Source: Pantoea sp. (lineage in GTDB: Bacteria; Pseudomonadota; Gammaproteobacteria; Enterobacterales; Enterobacteriaceae). Taken from it: a DNA stretch of 64,000 nucleotides. Below, piece after piece: positions 1 to 8,704 of the stretch. Within the stretch, counting starts at the first letter, position 1, and each line of letters starts with the position of its first letter. The notes under the pieces are model-generated. The model was not told the DNA's origin and did no database searches. It saw nothing but the letters and a program-made list of their open reading frames with translations. The stretch is taken from the NCBI RefSeq assembly GCF_028283705.1, contig NZ_JAPWKD010000034.1, forward strand, positions 310,001 to 374,000, in the 5' to 3' direction. The translations under genes were made by a program, and so were the position numbers.

Positions 1-325
1 TGCGGGCACCGGCGGGCGTGCTCAACATGCCTGTGCCAGCTACGTCGGCAATCAGGGCATTGTGTCGCTGGCGCAGGGGCTGGCTGTGGAGCTGGCACCG
101 AAAGCGCGCGTCAACTGCGTCGCCCCCACCTGGACGGTGACGCCGTTCTGGCGACAGCAGGCGGCGGGGCAGGTGGAGCAAACCCGCCAGCATTTTGCCG
201 GGATCATCCCGCTGGGCCGTACCGCGGAAATTGACGAACTCGCCAGCGCTTATCTGTTCTTAATGCAAAACGATTTTATTACCGGACAACAAATCGCGGT
301 GGACGGCGGCATTATGCTTGGCTGA
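1..325 (+). CDS. Short-chain dehydrogenase/reductase, C-terminal part (5' end outside window)
   Basis: The reading frame is open from the first base, so the true start lies before the window. About 107 codons are visible. They cover the end of a Rossmann-fold SDR: the active-site Tyr helix, the stretch ELAPKARVNCVAPTW typical of the segment after the active-site helix, and the C-terminal ending ITGQQIAVDGGIMLG that SDRs share. At the active site the usual Tyr-x-x-x-Lys reads YVGNQ, so the catalytic Lys is replaced by Gln. This could mean altered or lost oxidoreductase activity. The stop is 18 bp before the TTG start of the siderophore-interacting protein gene, so the two are probably co-transcribed. 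Substrate unknown. Confidence 0.85.
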   Translation, partial: AGTGGRAQHACASYVGNQGIVSLAQGLAVELAPKARVNCVAPTWTVTPFWRQQAAGQVEQTRQHFAGIIPLGRTAEIDELASAYLFLMQNDFITGQQIAVDGGIMLG

Positions 326-343
326 TCCCGCAGGAGAAATGAC

Positions 344-1132
344 TTGAGAAAACAGACCCCAACAGGTAACCCACGCGCGCCGCAACGTGTGCGCAATGAA
401 CTGCGTTTCCGCCACATCACCGTGGCAAGCAAAACCCGCGTTGCCGGAGAGTTCTGGCGCATTGTCTTTACCGGCAGCGATCTGGCGGGTTTCAACTCGC
501 CTTCCTATGACGACCATATCAAAGTTTTCTTCCCGGAAGCGGGCGGGGTGCTGACGCTGCCACAGATGACCGACGAAGGCGTGGTATGGCCTGCGGGTAT
601 GCGTCCGGCAGCACGTGATTACACGCCGCTGGCGTTTAACGGCGTGGATTCGCTGACCATCGATTTCTATATGCACGATGGCGGTGTGGCCAGCAACTGG
701 GCTAATGATGCGCAGCCGGGCGATCAGCTGGCGATGGGCGGTCCGCGTGGTTCGCTGATCATTCCTGCCGATTATGCCAGCCAGATCTATGTCTGTGACG
801 AAACCGGTTTGCCAGCCATCAAACGTCGCCTGGCGGAAATTGACGCGCAGGACGTGCATCTGCTGGCCTTTGTTGACGAAGCCACTGGCCGTGATTATCT
901 CGGCGAACTGGCTGGCGTCAATGTCAGCTGGCTTGGCAGCGGCACTATGCAAAGCGATAACCTTGGTGCGCTGATTGCGAAGCTGGACAGGATTTCACTG
1001 CCAACCGAAGAATACTTTATCTGGCTGACCGGTGAAGGTGAGGCAGTGAAACTGCTGAGCGACTACTTTACCCAGCGCCGTGGTGCAGACACTGATTTTG
1101 TGCGCGCCGTAGCCTACTGGCATCAGAAATAA
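344..1132 (+). CDS. Siderophore-interacting protein / NADPH-dependent ferric-chelate reductase (YqjH/ViuB family)
   Basis: A 262-residue flavoprotein of the SIP family, expected to reduce Fe(III)-siderophore complexes in the cytoplasm and release the iron. The N-terminal half is the FAD-binding beta barrel, with HIKVFF at 58-63 and the flavin motif RDYT at 91-94. The C-terminal half is the NAD(P)H-binding SIP domain, ending in ...FVRAVAYWHQK. The length matches E. coli YqjH (about 254). Translation starts at TTG (344), supported by an AGGAGA-type ribosome site just upstream. It is followed by a PadR regulator, the same partner yqjH has in E. coli (yqjI). It may also act with the haem and iron genes further along, but nothing here links them directly. 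Confidence 0.88.
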   Translation: MRKQTPTGNPRAPQRVRNELRFRHITVASKTRVAGEFWRIVFTGSDLAGFNSPSYDDHIKVFFPEAGGVLTLPQMTDEGVVWPAGMRPAARDYTPLAFNGVDSLTIDFYMHDGGVASNWANDAQPGDQLAMGGPRGSLIIPADYASQIYVCDETGLPAIKRRLAEIDAQDVHLLAFVDEATGRDYLGELAGVNVSWLGSGTMQSDNLGALIAKLDRISLPTEEYFIWLTGEGEAVKLLSDYFTQRRGADTDFVRAVAYWHQK

Positions 1133-1151
1133 CCGACTCTTGCCCGCCCGT

Positions 1152-1182
1152 TGCCGCCTGTGTTGAATTTTGCCAGGCGGCA
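1152..1182. repeat. 9-bp perfect inverted repeat between the reductase and PadR genes
   Basis: TGCCGCCTG and CAGGCGGCA pair perfectly around a 13-nt loop. No T-run follows, so it does not look like a simple terminator. It may be an operator for the adjacent PadR protein or an mRNA hairpin. Confidence 0.5.
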
Positions 1183-1222
1183 GACTACTATCAACCTCCC
1201 TTAACCGACCCTCAGGCAGGCA

Positions 1223-1762
1223 ATGAAACAGCATCGGGATTTTGCATGGCACGGCGACCAGGCACAGCGTGGCTTTTGTGCGGGGGCGCGTAAAAAGCGC
1301 CGTGAACGTATGCTGGATGCCAGTGATATCCGTCTGTTAATGCTGCACTTTCTGGCGCAAAGCAATGCGCACGGTTATGAGCTGATCAAATCGGTTGAAG
1401 AACTCTCCAAAGGGGAATACTCCCCCAGTCCCGGTATTATCTACCCCAATCTGACGCTGCTGGAAGAGATGGACGCCATTCGTGTGGTGGACGCTCAGGA
1501 GTCACGCAAGGCATACACGCTCAACGATAGCGGTCGTGCGTTGCTGGCGGAAAACCGTGAAAATGTCGCGACTATTATTCAGCGTTTAACTTCGCTGGCT
1601 ATTCTGGTTAATAACCGCAGCATCCCTGAAGTAGAACAGGCGATTCACAATATTAAATTCACGTTAAATCATCGTCTGGCGCAGGAAAATATTTCCGCTG
1701 AAACACTTGAGATCGTGATCACAGCGTTAAATGAAGCTGCAGAGAAAATCGCAAAGAGTTGA
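1223..1762 (+). CDS. PadR-family transcriptional regulator (YqjI-like)
   Basis: A 179-residue PadR winged-helix regulator. The DNA-binding part spans about 33-110, with the family motif HGYELI at 50-55 and SPSPGIIYP at 67-75. The C-terminal half is helical and would dimerise. It aligns well with E. coli YqjI, the nickel-responsive repressor of the neighbouring ferric reductase gene yqjH. The difference is the N-terminal arm: YqjI carries a long His/Cys-rich metal-binding arm, whereas here the first 30 residues hold only His4, His10 and Cys19 and are mostly basic (KKRRER). A start at Met30 is possible and would remove the arm entirely. Probably autoregulated and controlling the reductase upstream. 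The effector is unclear because the metal-binding arm is lost. Confidence 0.85.
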   Translation: MKQHRDFAWHGDQAQRGFCAGARKKRRERMLDASDIRLLMLHFLAQSNAHGYELIKSVEELSKGEYSPSPGIIYPNLTLLEEMDAIRVVDAQESRKAYTLNDSGRALLAENRENVATIIQRLTSLAILVNNRSIPEVEQAIHNIKFTLNHRLAQENISAETLEIVITALNEAAEKIAKS

Positions 1763-1846
1763 TCTCAATCATTTTTAACCCCTAAAATTGTTGCAACATT
1801 GTTTAATTAAATTAAGTAAATAAAAACAAAGTTGTAGCAATAATTA

Positions 1847-1871
1847 CAGCCAAACCAAAAAGGTTTGGCTG
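1847..1871. promoter_or_regulatory. 10-bp inverted repeat in the decarboxylase promoter region
   Basis: CAGCCAAACC and GGTTTGGCTG flank five A residues, about 90 bp before the decarboxylase start. A second palindrome, TGTTGCAACA, lies at 1789-1798. No T-run follows the hairpin on the plus strand. These are candidate operators for the LysR or PadR proteins, or a weak terminator of the padR gene. The surrounding 1763-1958 is AT-rich and non-coding. Confidence 0.45.
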
Positions 1872-1958
1872 GTAAATATAAACGGTAGTTTTTCTCACCA
1901 TTATTCAGCGCTACTTTTCCCGCATCGCATTCATTCTGAAGCGTTAAGGGAAAAGAAT

Positions 1959-3440
1959 ATGTCTGAAACCAAAAAACAGCCGGCGCATGACCTGCGTTCG
2001 GCCATCTCATTGTTACAAAGCCTGAAAGGCGAATTCGTCAGCACTGATACTGAAGTCGATCCCCATGCGGAACTCTCCGGCGTGTATCGCTATGTCGGTG
2101 CCGGTGGTACCTGCGAGCGTCCAACGCGCAAAGGCCCGGCGATGATGTTCAACAAGGTGAAAGGTTTTCCTGATGTGCGCGTTGTGACTGGCCTGATGTC
2201 CACTCGCGAGCGTGTCGGCCATCTGCTGGATTGCGCGCCAGAAAAACTCGGTTTTCTGCTGAAAGACTCGGTACATCATGCGGTTGCGCCAGTGGTAATC
2301 AGTGAAAAACCGCAGTGCCAGGAAGTGGTGCACTACGCGGAAGACCCGAACTTTGACCTGCGTACCTTATTACCCGCACCAACCAACACCGAAGAGGATG
2401 CCGGTCCTTACTTCACCATGGGGATGTGCTACGCGTCTGACCCGGAAACGCACGAGTCAGATATCACCATCCACCGTCTGTGCATTCAAAGCCGCGATGA
2501 ACTTTCGATGTGGCTGACCCCGGGTCGCCATATTGATGCCTTCCGTGAAAAAGCGGAAAAAGCCGGTCAGCCGCTGCCGATCTCCATCAGCATTGGTGTT
2601 GACCCGGCGATTGAAATTGCCGCCTGCTTTGAGCCACCGACAACGCCGCTGGGCTTTAACGAACTGAGCATTGCCGGGGCACTGCGTGGTAAGCCGGTAG
2701 AACTGGCACCGTGCGTCAGTATCAACGAAAAGGCCATCGCCCACGCTGAAATCGTGATTGAAGGCGAGTTGCTGCCGAATGTGCGGGTGCGTGAAGACCA
2801 GAACACCAACACCGGTAAAGCGATGCCGGAATTCCCGGGTTATACCGGCGAAGCCAAAGCCGAGCTGCCGGTGATCAAGGTGAAGGCCGTTACCCACCGC
2901 AAACACCCGATTCTGCAAACCACCCTTGGCCCAAGTGGCGAACACGTCAGCATGGCCGGTATCCCGACCGAAGCCAGTATTCTCGATATGCTGGAACGCG
3001 CTATGCCGGGCCGCGTAGTGAATGTGAATGCTCACACTTCAGGTGGCGGCAAACTGCTGGCGGTGATTCAGTTTAGAAAATCTTCCCCGGTGGATGAAGG
3101 TCGCCAGCGTCAGGCTGCGTTGATTGCCTTTGCGGCATTCTCTGAACTGAAGCATGTGATCCTGGTGGATGAGGATGTGGATGTGTTCGACACCGATGAC
3201 ATCCTGTGGGCGATGCAAACCCGCTTCCAGGGCGATGTTGATATCGCCACCATCGCCGGTGTGCGCTGCCATCCGCTCGATCCGTCGCAGGACCCGGCCT
3301 ACAGCGCCAGCATCACGCAACAAGGTATGACCACCAAAACCATCTTTGACTGCACCGTGCCGTGGCATTTGAAAGCCCACTTTGAACGTTCGAAGTTCAA
3401 AAAAGTGGATGTAAAACGTTTCCTTCCCGATTTTGAGTAA
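1959..3440 (+). CDS. UbiD-family hydroxyarylic acid decarboxylase, large subunit (gallate/protocatechuate/4-hydroxybenzoate type)
   Basis: A 493-residue member of the UbiD family, which uses prenylated FMN for reversible non-oxidative decarboxylation of aromatic acids. The sequence follows the LpdC/VdcC/BsdC branch: [14 protein letters not shown] near 40-53, [16 protein letters not shown] near 60-75, [20 protein letters not shown] near 225-245 and [15 protein letters not shown] near 327-341. The closest resemblance I can recall is to Lactobacillus gallate decarboxylase LpdC. Length is normal for the branch. The UbiX-type prenyltransferase follows after 11 bp and a DUF554 membrane protein after that, with a LysR gene downstream. 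No small D subunit (vdcD/lpdD) is seen. The substrate is inferred to be a hydroxylated benzoate but cannot be fixed from sequence. Confidence 0.9.
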   Translation: MSETKKQPAHDLRSAISLLQSLKGEFVSTDTEVDPHAELSGVYRYVGAGGTCERPTRKGPAMMFNKVKGFPDVRVVTGLMSTRERVGHLLDCAPEKLGFLLKDSVHHAVAPVVISEKPQCQEVVHYAEDPNFDLRTLLPAPTNTEEDAGPYFTMGMCYASDPETHESDITIHRLCIQSRDELSMWLTPGRHIDAFREKAEKAGQPLPISISIGVDPAIEIAACFEPPTTPLGFNELSIAGALRGKPVELAPCVSINEKAIAHAEIVIEGELLPNVRVREDQNTNTGKAMPEFPGYTGEAKAELPVIKVKAVTHRKHPILQTTLGPSGEHVSMAGIPTEASILDMLERAMPGRVVNVNAHTSGGGKLLAVIQFRKSSPVDEGRQRQAALIAFAAFSELKHVILVDEDVDVFDTDDILWAMQTRFQGDVDIATIAGVRCHPLDPSQDPAYSASITQQGMTTKTIFDCTVPWHLKAHFERSKFKKVDVKRFLPDFE

Positions 3441-3451
3441 GTGAGGTTGTA

Positions 3452-4030
3452 GTGAGCAGAAGGCGCATTATCGTCGGCATTAGCGGCGCGTCTGGTTTCC
3501 AGTACGGTATGAAGGCGCTGCAATTGCTGCGCGATCAGGATGTTGAGGTCCACCTGGTAGTGACCAAAGGCGCGGAAGTGACGCGTTCGATGGAAACCGA
3601 TTGGCAGCGGCAGGAGATTACCGATTTAGCAGATGAGGTGCATAGCATCAGTAACCTCGGCGCGTCGATCTCCAGTGGCTCGTTTAAGACCCTCGGCATG
3701 TTGATTGCGCCCTGCTCAATGAACTCGCTGGCGTCCATCGCCCATGGACTGACCGGCAATCTGCTGACCCGTGCAGCAGATGTGATCCTGAAAGAGCGGC
3801 GTCGGCTGGTGTTAATGGTCCGTGAGACGCCGCTCAATCTGGTGCACATTCGCAACATGGCGGCAGTTACCGAAATGGGCGGCATTGTTTATCCGCCGGT
3901 TCCGGCCTTTTACCAGAAGCCACAATCCGTGGATGAAATGGTACATCACAGCGTAGCGCGCGCCCTCGACCTGTTTGATCTCGATGTTGGCAACCTGAAA
4001 CGCTGGGGTGAAAAACATAATGAAGCGTAA
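3452..4030 (+). CDS. UbiX/Pad1-family flavin prenyltransferase
   Basis: A 192-residue flavoprotein that would make prenylated FMN for the UbiD-type enzyme encoded just upstream. The N-terminal FMN-binding loop GISGASGF is at 9-16, the conserved [13 protein letters not shown] segment near 89-101 and the RETPLN motif near 124-129, all in the order expected for BsdB/VdcB/UbiX. The start is GTG at 3452, 11 bp after the decarboxylase stop, with GAGG upstream. The coupling to a dedicated decarboxylase argues that this is the catabolic Pad1-type copy rather than the ubiquinone-pathway UbiX, though either could supply the same cofactor. Confidence 0.92.
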   Translation: MSRRRIIVGISGASGFQYGMKALQLLRDQDVEVHLVVTKGAEVTRSMETDWQRQEITDLADEVHSISNLGASISSGSFKTLGMLIAPCSMNSLASIAHGLTGNLLTRAADVILKERRRLVLMVRETPLNLVHIRNMAAVTEMGGIVYPPVPAFYQKPQSVDEMVHHSVARALDLFDLDVGNLKRWGEKHNEA

Positions 4031-4040
4031 GGAGTAAATT

Positions 4041-4763
4041 ATGGTAGTGGGACCCTTTGTCAACGGCAGTGCCGTGCTGTTGGGTGGACTGGCGGGCGCG
4101 TTCCTCGGCACGAAAGTACCGGAACGCTTGCGCGTAGCTCTGCCGATGACCTTCGGCTTGTCGTCGATGGGCCTCGGGATTGTGTTGATTGGTAAGATTC
4201 ACAGTTTACCGGCGGTGATTCTGGCGCTGATTATCGGTGCCGCCATCGGTGAACTGGTGTTTCTGGAAGAGAAAATTGGCCGGCTGGGTAATCTGGCAAA
4301 AGGGCTGGTTGGACGTTTCCAGAGCGAACAAACCGAAACCGGTCTGTCGGGTGCCGCCTTTACGGAGAAGTATGTGGCGATTCTGGTGCTGTTCTGTGCC
4401 AGTGGCACCGGCATTATCGGGGCAATGACCGAAGGAATGACGCACGATCCCAATATCCTGTTTGTGAAATCAATCATGGATATCTTTACCGCTGCGATTT
4501 TTGCTACCTTGCTGGGTTACGCGGTGGCGGTAATCGCCGTGCCGCAGCTGATTATTCAGCTGGTGCTGGCTTCAGCGGCGGTGCTGATTATGCCGCACAC
4601 CTCGCCGACCATGATGAGTGACTTTACCGCAGCAGGTGGATTTATCATGCTGGCAGCCGGTTTCCGCATCGCGGGGATTAAATCTTTCCCGGTCGCCAAT
4701 ATGCTGCCCGCGTTGATACTGGTGATGCCGGTCAGTTATCTGTGGACGATGTATATCCACTAA
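4041..4763 (+). CDS. DUF554 family inner-membrane protein (YqgA/YdfK-like)
   Basis: A 240-residue integral membrane protein with about seven hydrophobic segments, starting MVVGPFVNGSAVLLGGLAGA. This N-terminus, the ASGTGIIGAM segment near 115-128 and the AAGGFIMLAAGFRI stretch near 196-210 are typical of DUF554 proteins. No function is established for the family that I know of. It starts 10 bp after the UbiX-type gene with a good ribosome site (AAGGAG), so it belongs to the decarboxylase operon. An inference is uptake of the aromatic acid, export of the phenolic product or CO2/proton handling. In E. coli the DUF554 gene yqgA sits beside speC; here it is in a catabolic operon instead. Confidence 0.85.
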   Translation: MVVGPFVNGSAVLLGGLAGAFLGTKVPERLRVALPMTFGLSSMGLGIVLIGKIHSLPAVILALIIGAAIGELVFLEEKIGRLGNLAKGLVGRFQSEQTETGLSGAAFTEKYVAILVLFCASGTGIIGAMTEGMTHDPNILFVKSIMDIFTAAIFATLLGYAVAVIAVPQLIIQLVLASAAVLIMPHTSPTMMSDFTAAGGFIMLAAGFRIAGIKSFPVANMLPALILVMPVSYLWTMYIH

Positions 4764-4835
4764 GCAACACGTCAGCCGCGGTTGGATCGTGGTTAGCCAT
4801 GCTAAAATAAGCGCGGGAAAACGCGCGGAGTCATC

Positions 4836-5711
4836 ATGGATCTCAAACGATTGCATTACTTTTGCTCGATAGCGGAACAAGGCTCCATCAGTAAAGCCGC
4901 GAAGCTATTGAACATCGCACAACCGCCGCTGGGTAAGCGCCTGCAGGAGCTGGAAGAGGAAATTGGTTCACCGCTGTTTACCCGCACACCACGCCGTATG
5001 GTGTTGACCGAGGCCGGAACCTTTCTCTATCGCCAGGCCTGCGACATCTTAAGCCGGGTTAATCAACTCAAACGGCAGACCATCACCATCGCCACGCGTA
5101 AACAGCGCCGGGTGAATATTGGTATCTCCTATCTTTATCTGCGCTATTTCAACACTATCCTGATGGATTACTACCGCAACCGTCCTGACTGGGACATCAA
5201 TGTGATTGTGTCTGATTCCAGCCATCTGGAAGCGATGCTGCTGGATAACACCGTGGATATTGCGCTGATGCAGGTCCCTGGTGATCGTCAGCCCTGGTTT
5301 ATCCGTGAGCTGGAACCGATTGATACTATTGCGGTGATTTCTTCCCACTATAGCCCGATGCTGGCTGGGAAAGCCTTGCAGTTCAGTGACCTGAGCGGCA
5401 TTCCGCTGATGTTGCTGCACCGCATCGGCGGGGAAGGGACCTATGAAGTGATGCGCAGCAAACTGTTCAGTAGCCTCGATCAAGTGAATATCACCATTAA
5501 AGTTTCAGAACCGCGTCTGGTACTGGAAATGATGGAGCAGGGTTTTGATGGCGCGGCATTTTTACCGCGCTCCGAGTTTATCCCCAGCGCACTGGGTAAA
5601 TATATGGTGTGCCCGCTGGCGGAACCTTTCGCGATTTATCACCCGGCGATCGTGACCTTAAGTACCGCGCAGGACCGGCTGTTATGGCCGCAGGAGCATG
5701 AGGTTGTCTGA
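4836..5711 (+). CDS. LysR-family transcriptional regulator
   Basis: A 291-residue LysR-type regulator. The winged helix-turn-helix covers residues 1-60 (MDLKRLHYFCSIAEQGSISK, then AAKLLNIAQPPLGKRLQELE), followed by a linker helix and a two-lobe periplasmic-binding-like effector domain from about 90 to 285. GGAG lies 6 bp before the ATG. It lies 72 bp downstream of the decarboxylase operon on the same strand, so it probably senses the aromatic acid substrate or product and controls that operon. The effector cannot be told from sequence. Its stop is 2 bp from the stop of the convergent SelT/SelW-like gene. Confidence 0.9.
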   Translation: MDLKRLHYFCSIAEQGSISKAAKLLNIAQPPLGKRLQELEEEIGSPLFTRTPRRMVLTEAGTFLYRQACDILSRVNQLKRQTITIATRKQRRVNIGISYLYLRYFNTILMDYYRNRPDWDINVIVSDSSHLEAMLLDNTVDIALMQVPGDRQPWFIRELEPIDTIAVISSHYSPMLAGKALQFSDLSGIPLMLLHRIGGEGTYEVMRSKLFSSLDQVNITIKVSEPRLVLEMMEQGFDGAAFLPRSEFIPSALGKYMVCPLAEPFAIYHPAIVTLSTAQDRLLWPQEHEVV

Positions 5712-5713
5712 CC

Positions 5714-6022
5714 TCAATTCCCGGTCGGTTTCTTCTTATCCACGTGCCCCAGCTCCCGATCCGGGAAACAATAATCACGCACCCGCTGCTTTAATGCGGC
5801 GGCGTCGGGAAAACCGCCTTCCTGTTTACGCTCCCAAATCACCTTGCCATCAATGGTTATCTCAAACACGCCGCCAGTGCCGGGCTGCAAGGTGACGGAA
5901 GCTAAATCGTCAGCAAAAGTATGCAGCAGCTCCTGTGCCATCCACGCTGAGCGCAGCAGCCAGTTGCATTGCGTACAGTAATGAATATTCACCGCCGGTT
6001 TGTGTGTCATGGCATCGCTCAT
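5714..6022 (-). CDS. SelT/SelW/SelH-family thioredoxin-like protein (Cys form)
   Basis: A 102-residue protein with the Rdx/SelW fold signature: a beta strand then CTQC at about residues 16-19 (HYCTQCNW), and a later GTGGVFEITIDGKVIWERK region typical of the SelT/SelW/SelH domain. Selenoproteins of this family have Cys-x-x-Sec; here the second position is Cys, so no selenocysteine machinery is needed. The role is presumed redox-related but is not known in bacteria. The start could also be Met5. It is transcribed towards the LysR gene and away from the haem receptor. Confidence 0.8.
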   Translation of the reverse strand: MSDAMTHKPAVNIHYCTQCNWLLRSAWMAQELLHTFADDLASVTLQPGTGGVFEITIDGKVIWERKQEGGFPDAAALKQRVRDYCFPDRELGHVDKKKPTGN

Positions 6023-6092
6023 CTTAATTGATTGATTAGTAATAAGTTAACTGCGGTTAACAAAATGTGCTGTCTAAGATACATCTTAGTGT

Positions 6093-6121
6093 AAATGGTA
6101 TTGATAATGATTACCAATTGC
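6093..6121. promoter_or_regulatory. Fur box in front of the haem receptor operon
   Basis: The stretch TTGATAATGATTACCAATTG (6101-6120) closely matches the Fur consensus of repeated GATAAT units. Outer arms TGGTA (6096-6100) and TACCA (6112-6116) make it palindromic. It lies about 135 bp before the TonB receptor start and about 75 bp before the divergent SelW-like gene, so iron-responsive repression by Fur is expected for the haem operon and possible for both. Confidence 0.8.
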
Positions 6122-6255
6122 ATTACATTCCTGACGAAATCATTTATAACATAAAAAAAGTCTGTAACTTTTTACGGTTTTTTATACAAAAACTGTGGTT
6201 TTCTGGCAGCAAGCACGTGAGCGAATACTAACAATTAACAAGGTATTTCGCGTCT

Positions 6256-8652
6256 ATGTCTCCAATTTTTCAGGGGTTCACCTCACAGCGTCTGTTTAAA
6301 ACAGCGGTGCTGGCATCCGCCATCCATGCAGCCTGCGGCTATGCAGCCACCAGCGACAATCAGGATCTGGCGATTTCAGGCAAAAAAACCACCACAAATG
6401 AACCGGTGATGACGGTCACTGCGCCGAAACAACCGCTGGTTGCCGGTAGCCGTACCACGCTTTCTGCCGAGGAGTTGCAGAAACAGGGTGGTAATGATTT
6501 TGGCTCCATTATGCGCTATCAGCCGCTGGTCACCGCGCCGGGTGCCGCTGGCGGCAGCAACACCGGTAAGAGTGGATATACCGGGGACCGTGGCGGTTAT
6601 ACCGGTTATAACATTCGTGGCCTGGAAGATAACCGCGTTTCCATTGACGTAGACGGCATTGAACAGCCTTTAGCCACCGGCCGCAGCTCAGTGGGCCGTG
6701 CCGGTTCAGGCACCTTCGGGATTGGTCGCGACTATATCGATCCTTATATGTATGGATCCGTGGGTATCGTCGAAGGCGCTACCGATGTTTCCAACAAGAA
6801 CCTGGCGCTTGGCGGCTCGGTTTCATTCCGGCCAAAATCCCCGGATGACTACCTGTCGCCCACCAAACAAACCTACTTCGGTTACCAGAGTGACTACGAC
6901 TCTTCCAACCGCAGCTGGCACAATGGCATCACTGCCGCAGCAGGCGATGAAACCCTGCGTGGTATTGTGGTGATCAGCCGTCGTGACGGCCAGGAAACCC
7001 GCAACAACAGCGGAACCATTGATGCGTATCCGGCGAACTGGCACTCCGATGCCATCGCCGCGACCGGTATCTGGCAGCCGAACAGCGAGCATCAGTTCAG
7101 CGCCACGCTGGATTATTACCACAAAACCAACCACACCAACTTCGATTACTGGGGCAGCAGCACCACGACTATTTATGGTCGAGCCGATCAGAGCAGCCAG
7201 ACGCGGCGCTGGAGCGGCATGCTGAAAGATCTCTGGACGCCAGATAACAACCTGCTGGTGGACAGCCTCGAAAGCAGCATCTATTACCAGCAAACCGAAG
7301 CGCACGATGATACCGCTGCGCCAGATGCCGGGACGGTTGAAGCGCACAATATCTATTCAAACTACAACACCAAAACCTTCGGCTTTGAAACCAAAGGTGA
7401 AAAAAGCTGGCTGTTTAACACCTTCCGCTACGGCCTGAACGGCAGCATTGCCAAAACCGAGCGTCCATACTGGCTGGACCCGGCACAGACTTCGTACAAC
7501 AACATCACCCGACCTGAAGCGGATAGCCGCACCTGGAGCTTTGGCGTCTATGCTGAAGATACCATGAGCTGGGATCTGAATGGTCACACCTTCTCGATCA
7601 TTCCTGGGGTACGTTACGCTTACCAGAATACCAAGCCGCAAAATCTTTCCAGCCTGGCAGGCGGTGATGCGGATCTTTCTACTGGTGATGTGGAAACGCT
7701 TTATGGCAAAGGATTCAGTGACGGGCAGATCCTGCCGTCACTTGCCTTCCAGTACAATCTGACGCCGAAGATGATGGCGTATCTGCAATACAAGCGCGGT
7801 GCGCAGTTCCCGAACGCCAGCCAAATGTATGGCTCATGGAACCTGTCGTCTAATTACGGTGGTAGCAATCAGTATGCCCTGCTGGGTAACACTGACCTGA
7901 AAACCGAAACCAGCAACAACTTTGAGTTCGGTCTGAAAGGTGAAGCTGTCGAAGGGATCACCTTCTCGGCGGCGACCTTCTACAACAGTTACAAAAACTT
8001 TATCGACTACACCCGTTACAGCCGTAGCGCGAATCCGGAAGTCTTCACTAACATTCCGGATAACATCGGTATCGCTTACCGCGCAGAAAACCGTGATAAA
8101 GCTTATATCTATGGAGCAGAGTTCGGCAGCAAGTTCAACATCGGGACATGGGTGCCTGAAGTTGATGGCCTGACTGCTCGTCTGGCGTTTGGTTATGCGC
8201 AGGGCGCGTCGAAATCCAGCTACCTGGGTGACAAATATGTGCCGCTGGAGAGCGTGCCGCCGATGCGTCTGATCACCGGCGTGGCTTACGATGATCCGGA
8301 TCAGCGCTATGGTGCCGCCGTGACCGCCACCTTTAACCATGGTAAACGTGCTACCTACACCCAGCGTCAGACCTACACCAACACCGGTAGCGCGATTGGT
8401 ACTACCAACAATACTTACTACCAGAACATCCCGGGTTACGCGCTGGTGGATCTGACGGCGTACTATCGTGTCACCAAAAACGTCAAAATCAGTGGCGGGA
8501 TCTACAACCTGACTGACCGTAAATACTGGGATTACCTCAGCAGCCGCGATCTGGAATCCACCACCAGCAAGACCGATCAGAACTACTATGATTCACAGCT
8601 TGCTGTGATGCCGGGCCGCACCTTCCAGTTAGGTGTTAACGTCGATTTCTGA
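6256..8652 (+). CDS. hmuR: TonB-dependent haem/haemoglobin receptor
   Basis: A 798-residue outer-membrane receptor that would bind haem or a haemoprotein and import it using TonB energy. Residues 1-30 form a signal peptide ending HAACGYA. A TonB box (EPVMTVTA) is at 49-56, and a plug domain with YNIRGLEDNRVSIDVDGIEQ lies around 117-136. The long beta barrel ends in the expected terminal aromatic residue (VNVDF). The plug and barrel motifs fit the haem/haemoglobin receptor group, but the FRAP and NPNL box residues seen in HemR-type receptors are not clear here; a related segment reads KRGAQFP. It heads the haem operon behind a Fur box. The exact ligand (free haem, haemoglobin or a haemophore) is not determined. 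Confidence 0.88.
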   Translation: MSPIFQGFTSQRLFKTAVLASAIHAACGYAATSDNQDLAISGKKTTTNEPVMTVTAPKQPLVAGSRTTLSAEELQKQGGNDFGSIMRYQPLVTAPGAAGGSNTGKSGYTGDRGGYTGYNIRGLEDNRVSIDVDGIEQPLATGRSSVGRAGSGTFGIGRDYIDPYMYGSVGIVEGATDVSNKNLALGGSVSFRPKSPDDYLSPTKQTYFGYQSDYDSSNRSWHNGITAAAGDETLRGIVVISRRDGQETRNNSGTIDAYPANWHSDAIAATGIWQPNSEHQFSATLDYYHKTNHTNFDYWGSSTTTIYGRADQSSQTRRWSGMLKDLWTPDNNLLVDSLESSIYYQQTEAHDDTAAPDAGTVEAHNIYSNYNTKTFGFETKGEKSWLFNTFRYGLNGSIAKTERPYWLDPAQTSYNNITRPEADSRTWSFGVYAEDTMSWDLNGHTFSIIPGVRYAYQNTKPQNLSSLAGGDADLSTGDVETLYGKGFSDGQILPSLAFQYNLTPKMMAYLQYKRGAQFPNASQMYGSWNLSSNYGGSNQYALLGNTDLKTETSNNFEFGLKGEAVEGITFSAATFYNSYKNFIDYTRYSRSANPEVFTNIPDNIGIAYRAENRDKAYIYGAEFGSKFNIGTWVPEVDGLTARLAFGYAQGASKSSYLGDKYVPLESVPPMRLITGVAYDDPDQRYGAAVTATFNHGKRATYTQRQTYTNTGSAIGTTNNTYYQNIPGYALVDLTAYYRVTKNVKISGGIYNLTDRKYWDYLSSRDLESTTSKTDQNYYDSQLAVMPGRTFQLGVNVDF

Positions 8653-8663
8653 TAATCAACTTC

Positions 8664-8688
8664 GCCCTGCGGTGACGCAGGGCATTTT
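8664..8688 (+). terminator. Intercistronic hairpin between haem receptor and hmuS
   Basis: GCCCTGCG and CGCAGGGC form an 8-bp stem with a GTGA loop, followed by ATTTTC. A partial terminator here would give more receptor than transporter, as often seen in haem operons. Confidence 0.6.
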
Positions 8689-8704
8689 CATGGGAGCAAG
8701 CGCA

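Noticed and set aside
260-952. 230-codon minus-strand frame
   Set aside because: It lies opposite the siderophore-interacting protein gene, whose motifs are clear.
2457-3035. 192-codon minus-strand frame
   Set aside because: Antisense shadow of the UbiD-type gene.
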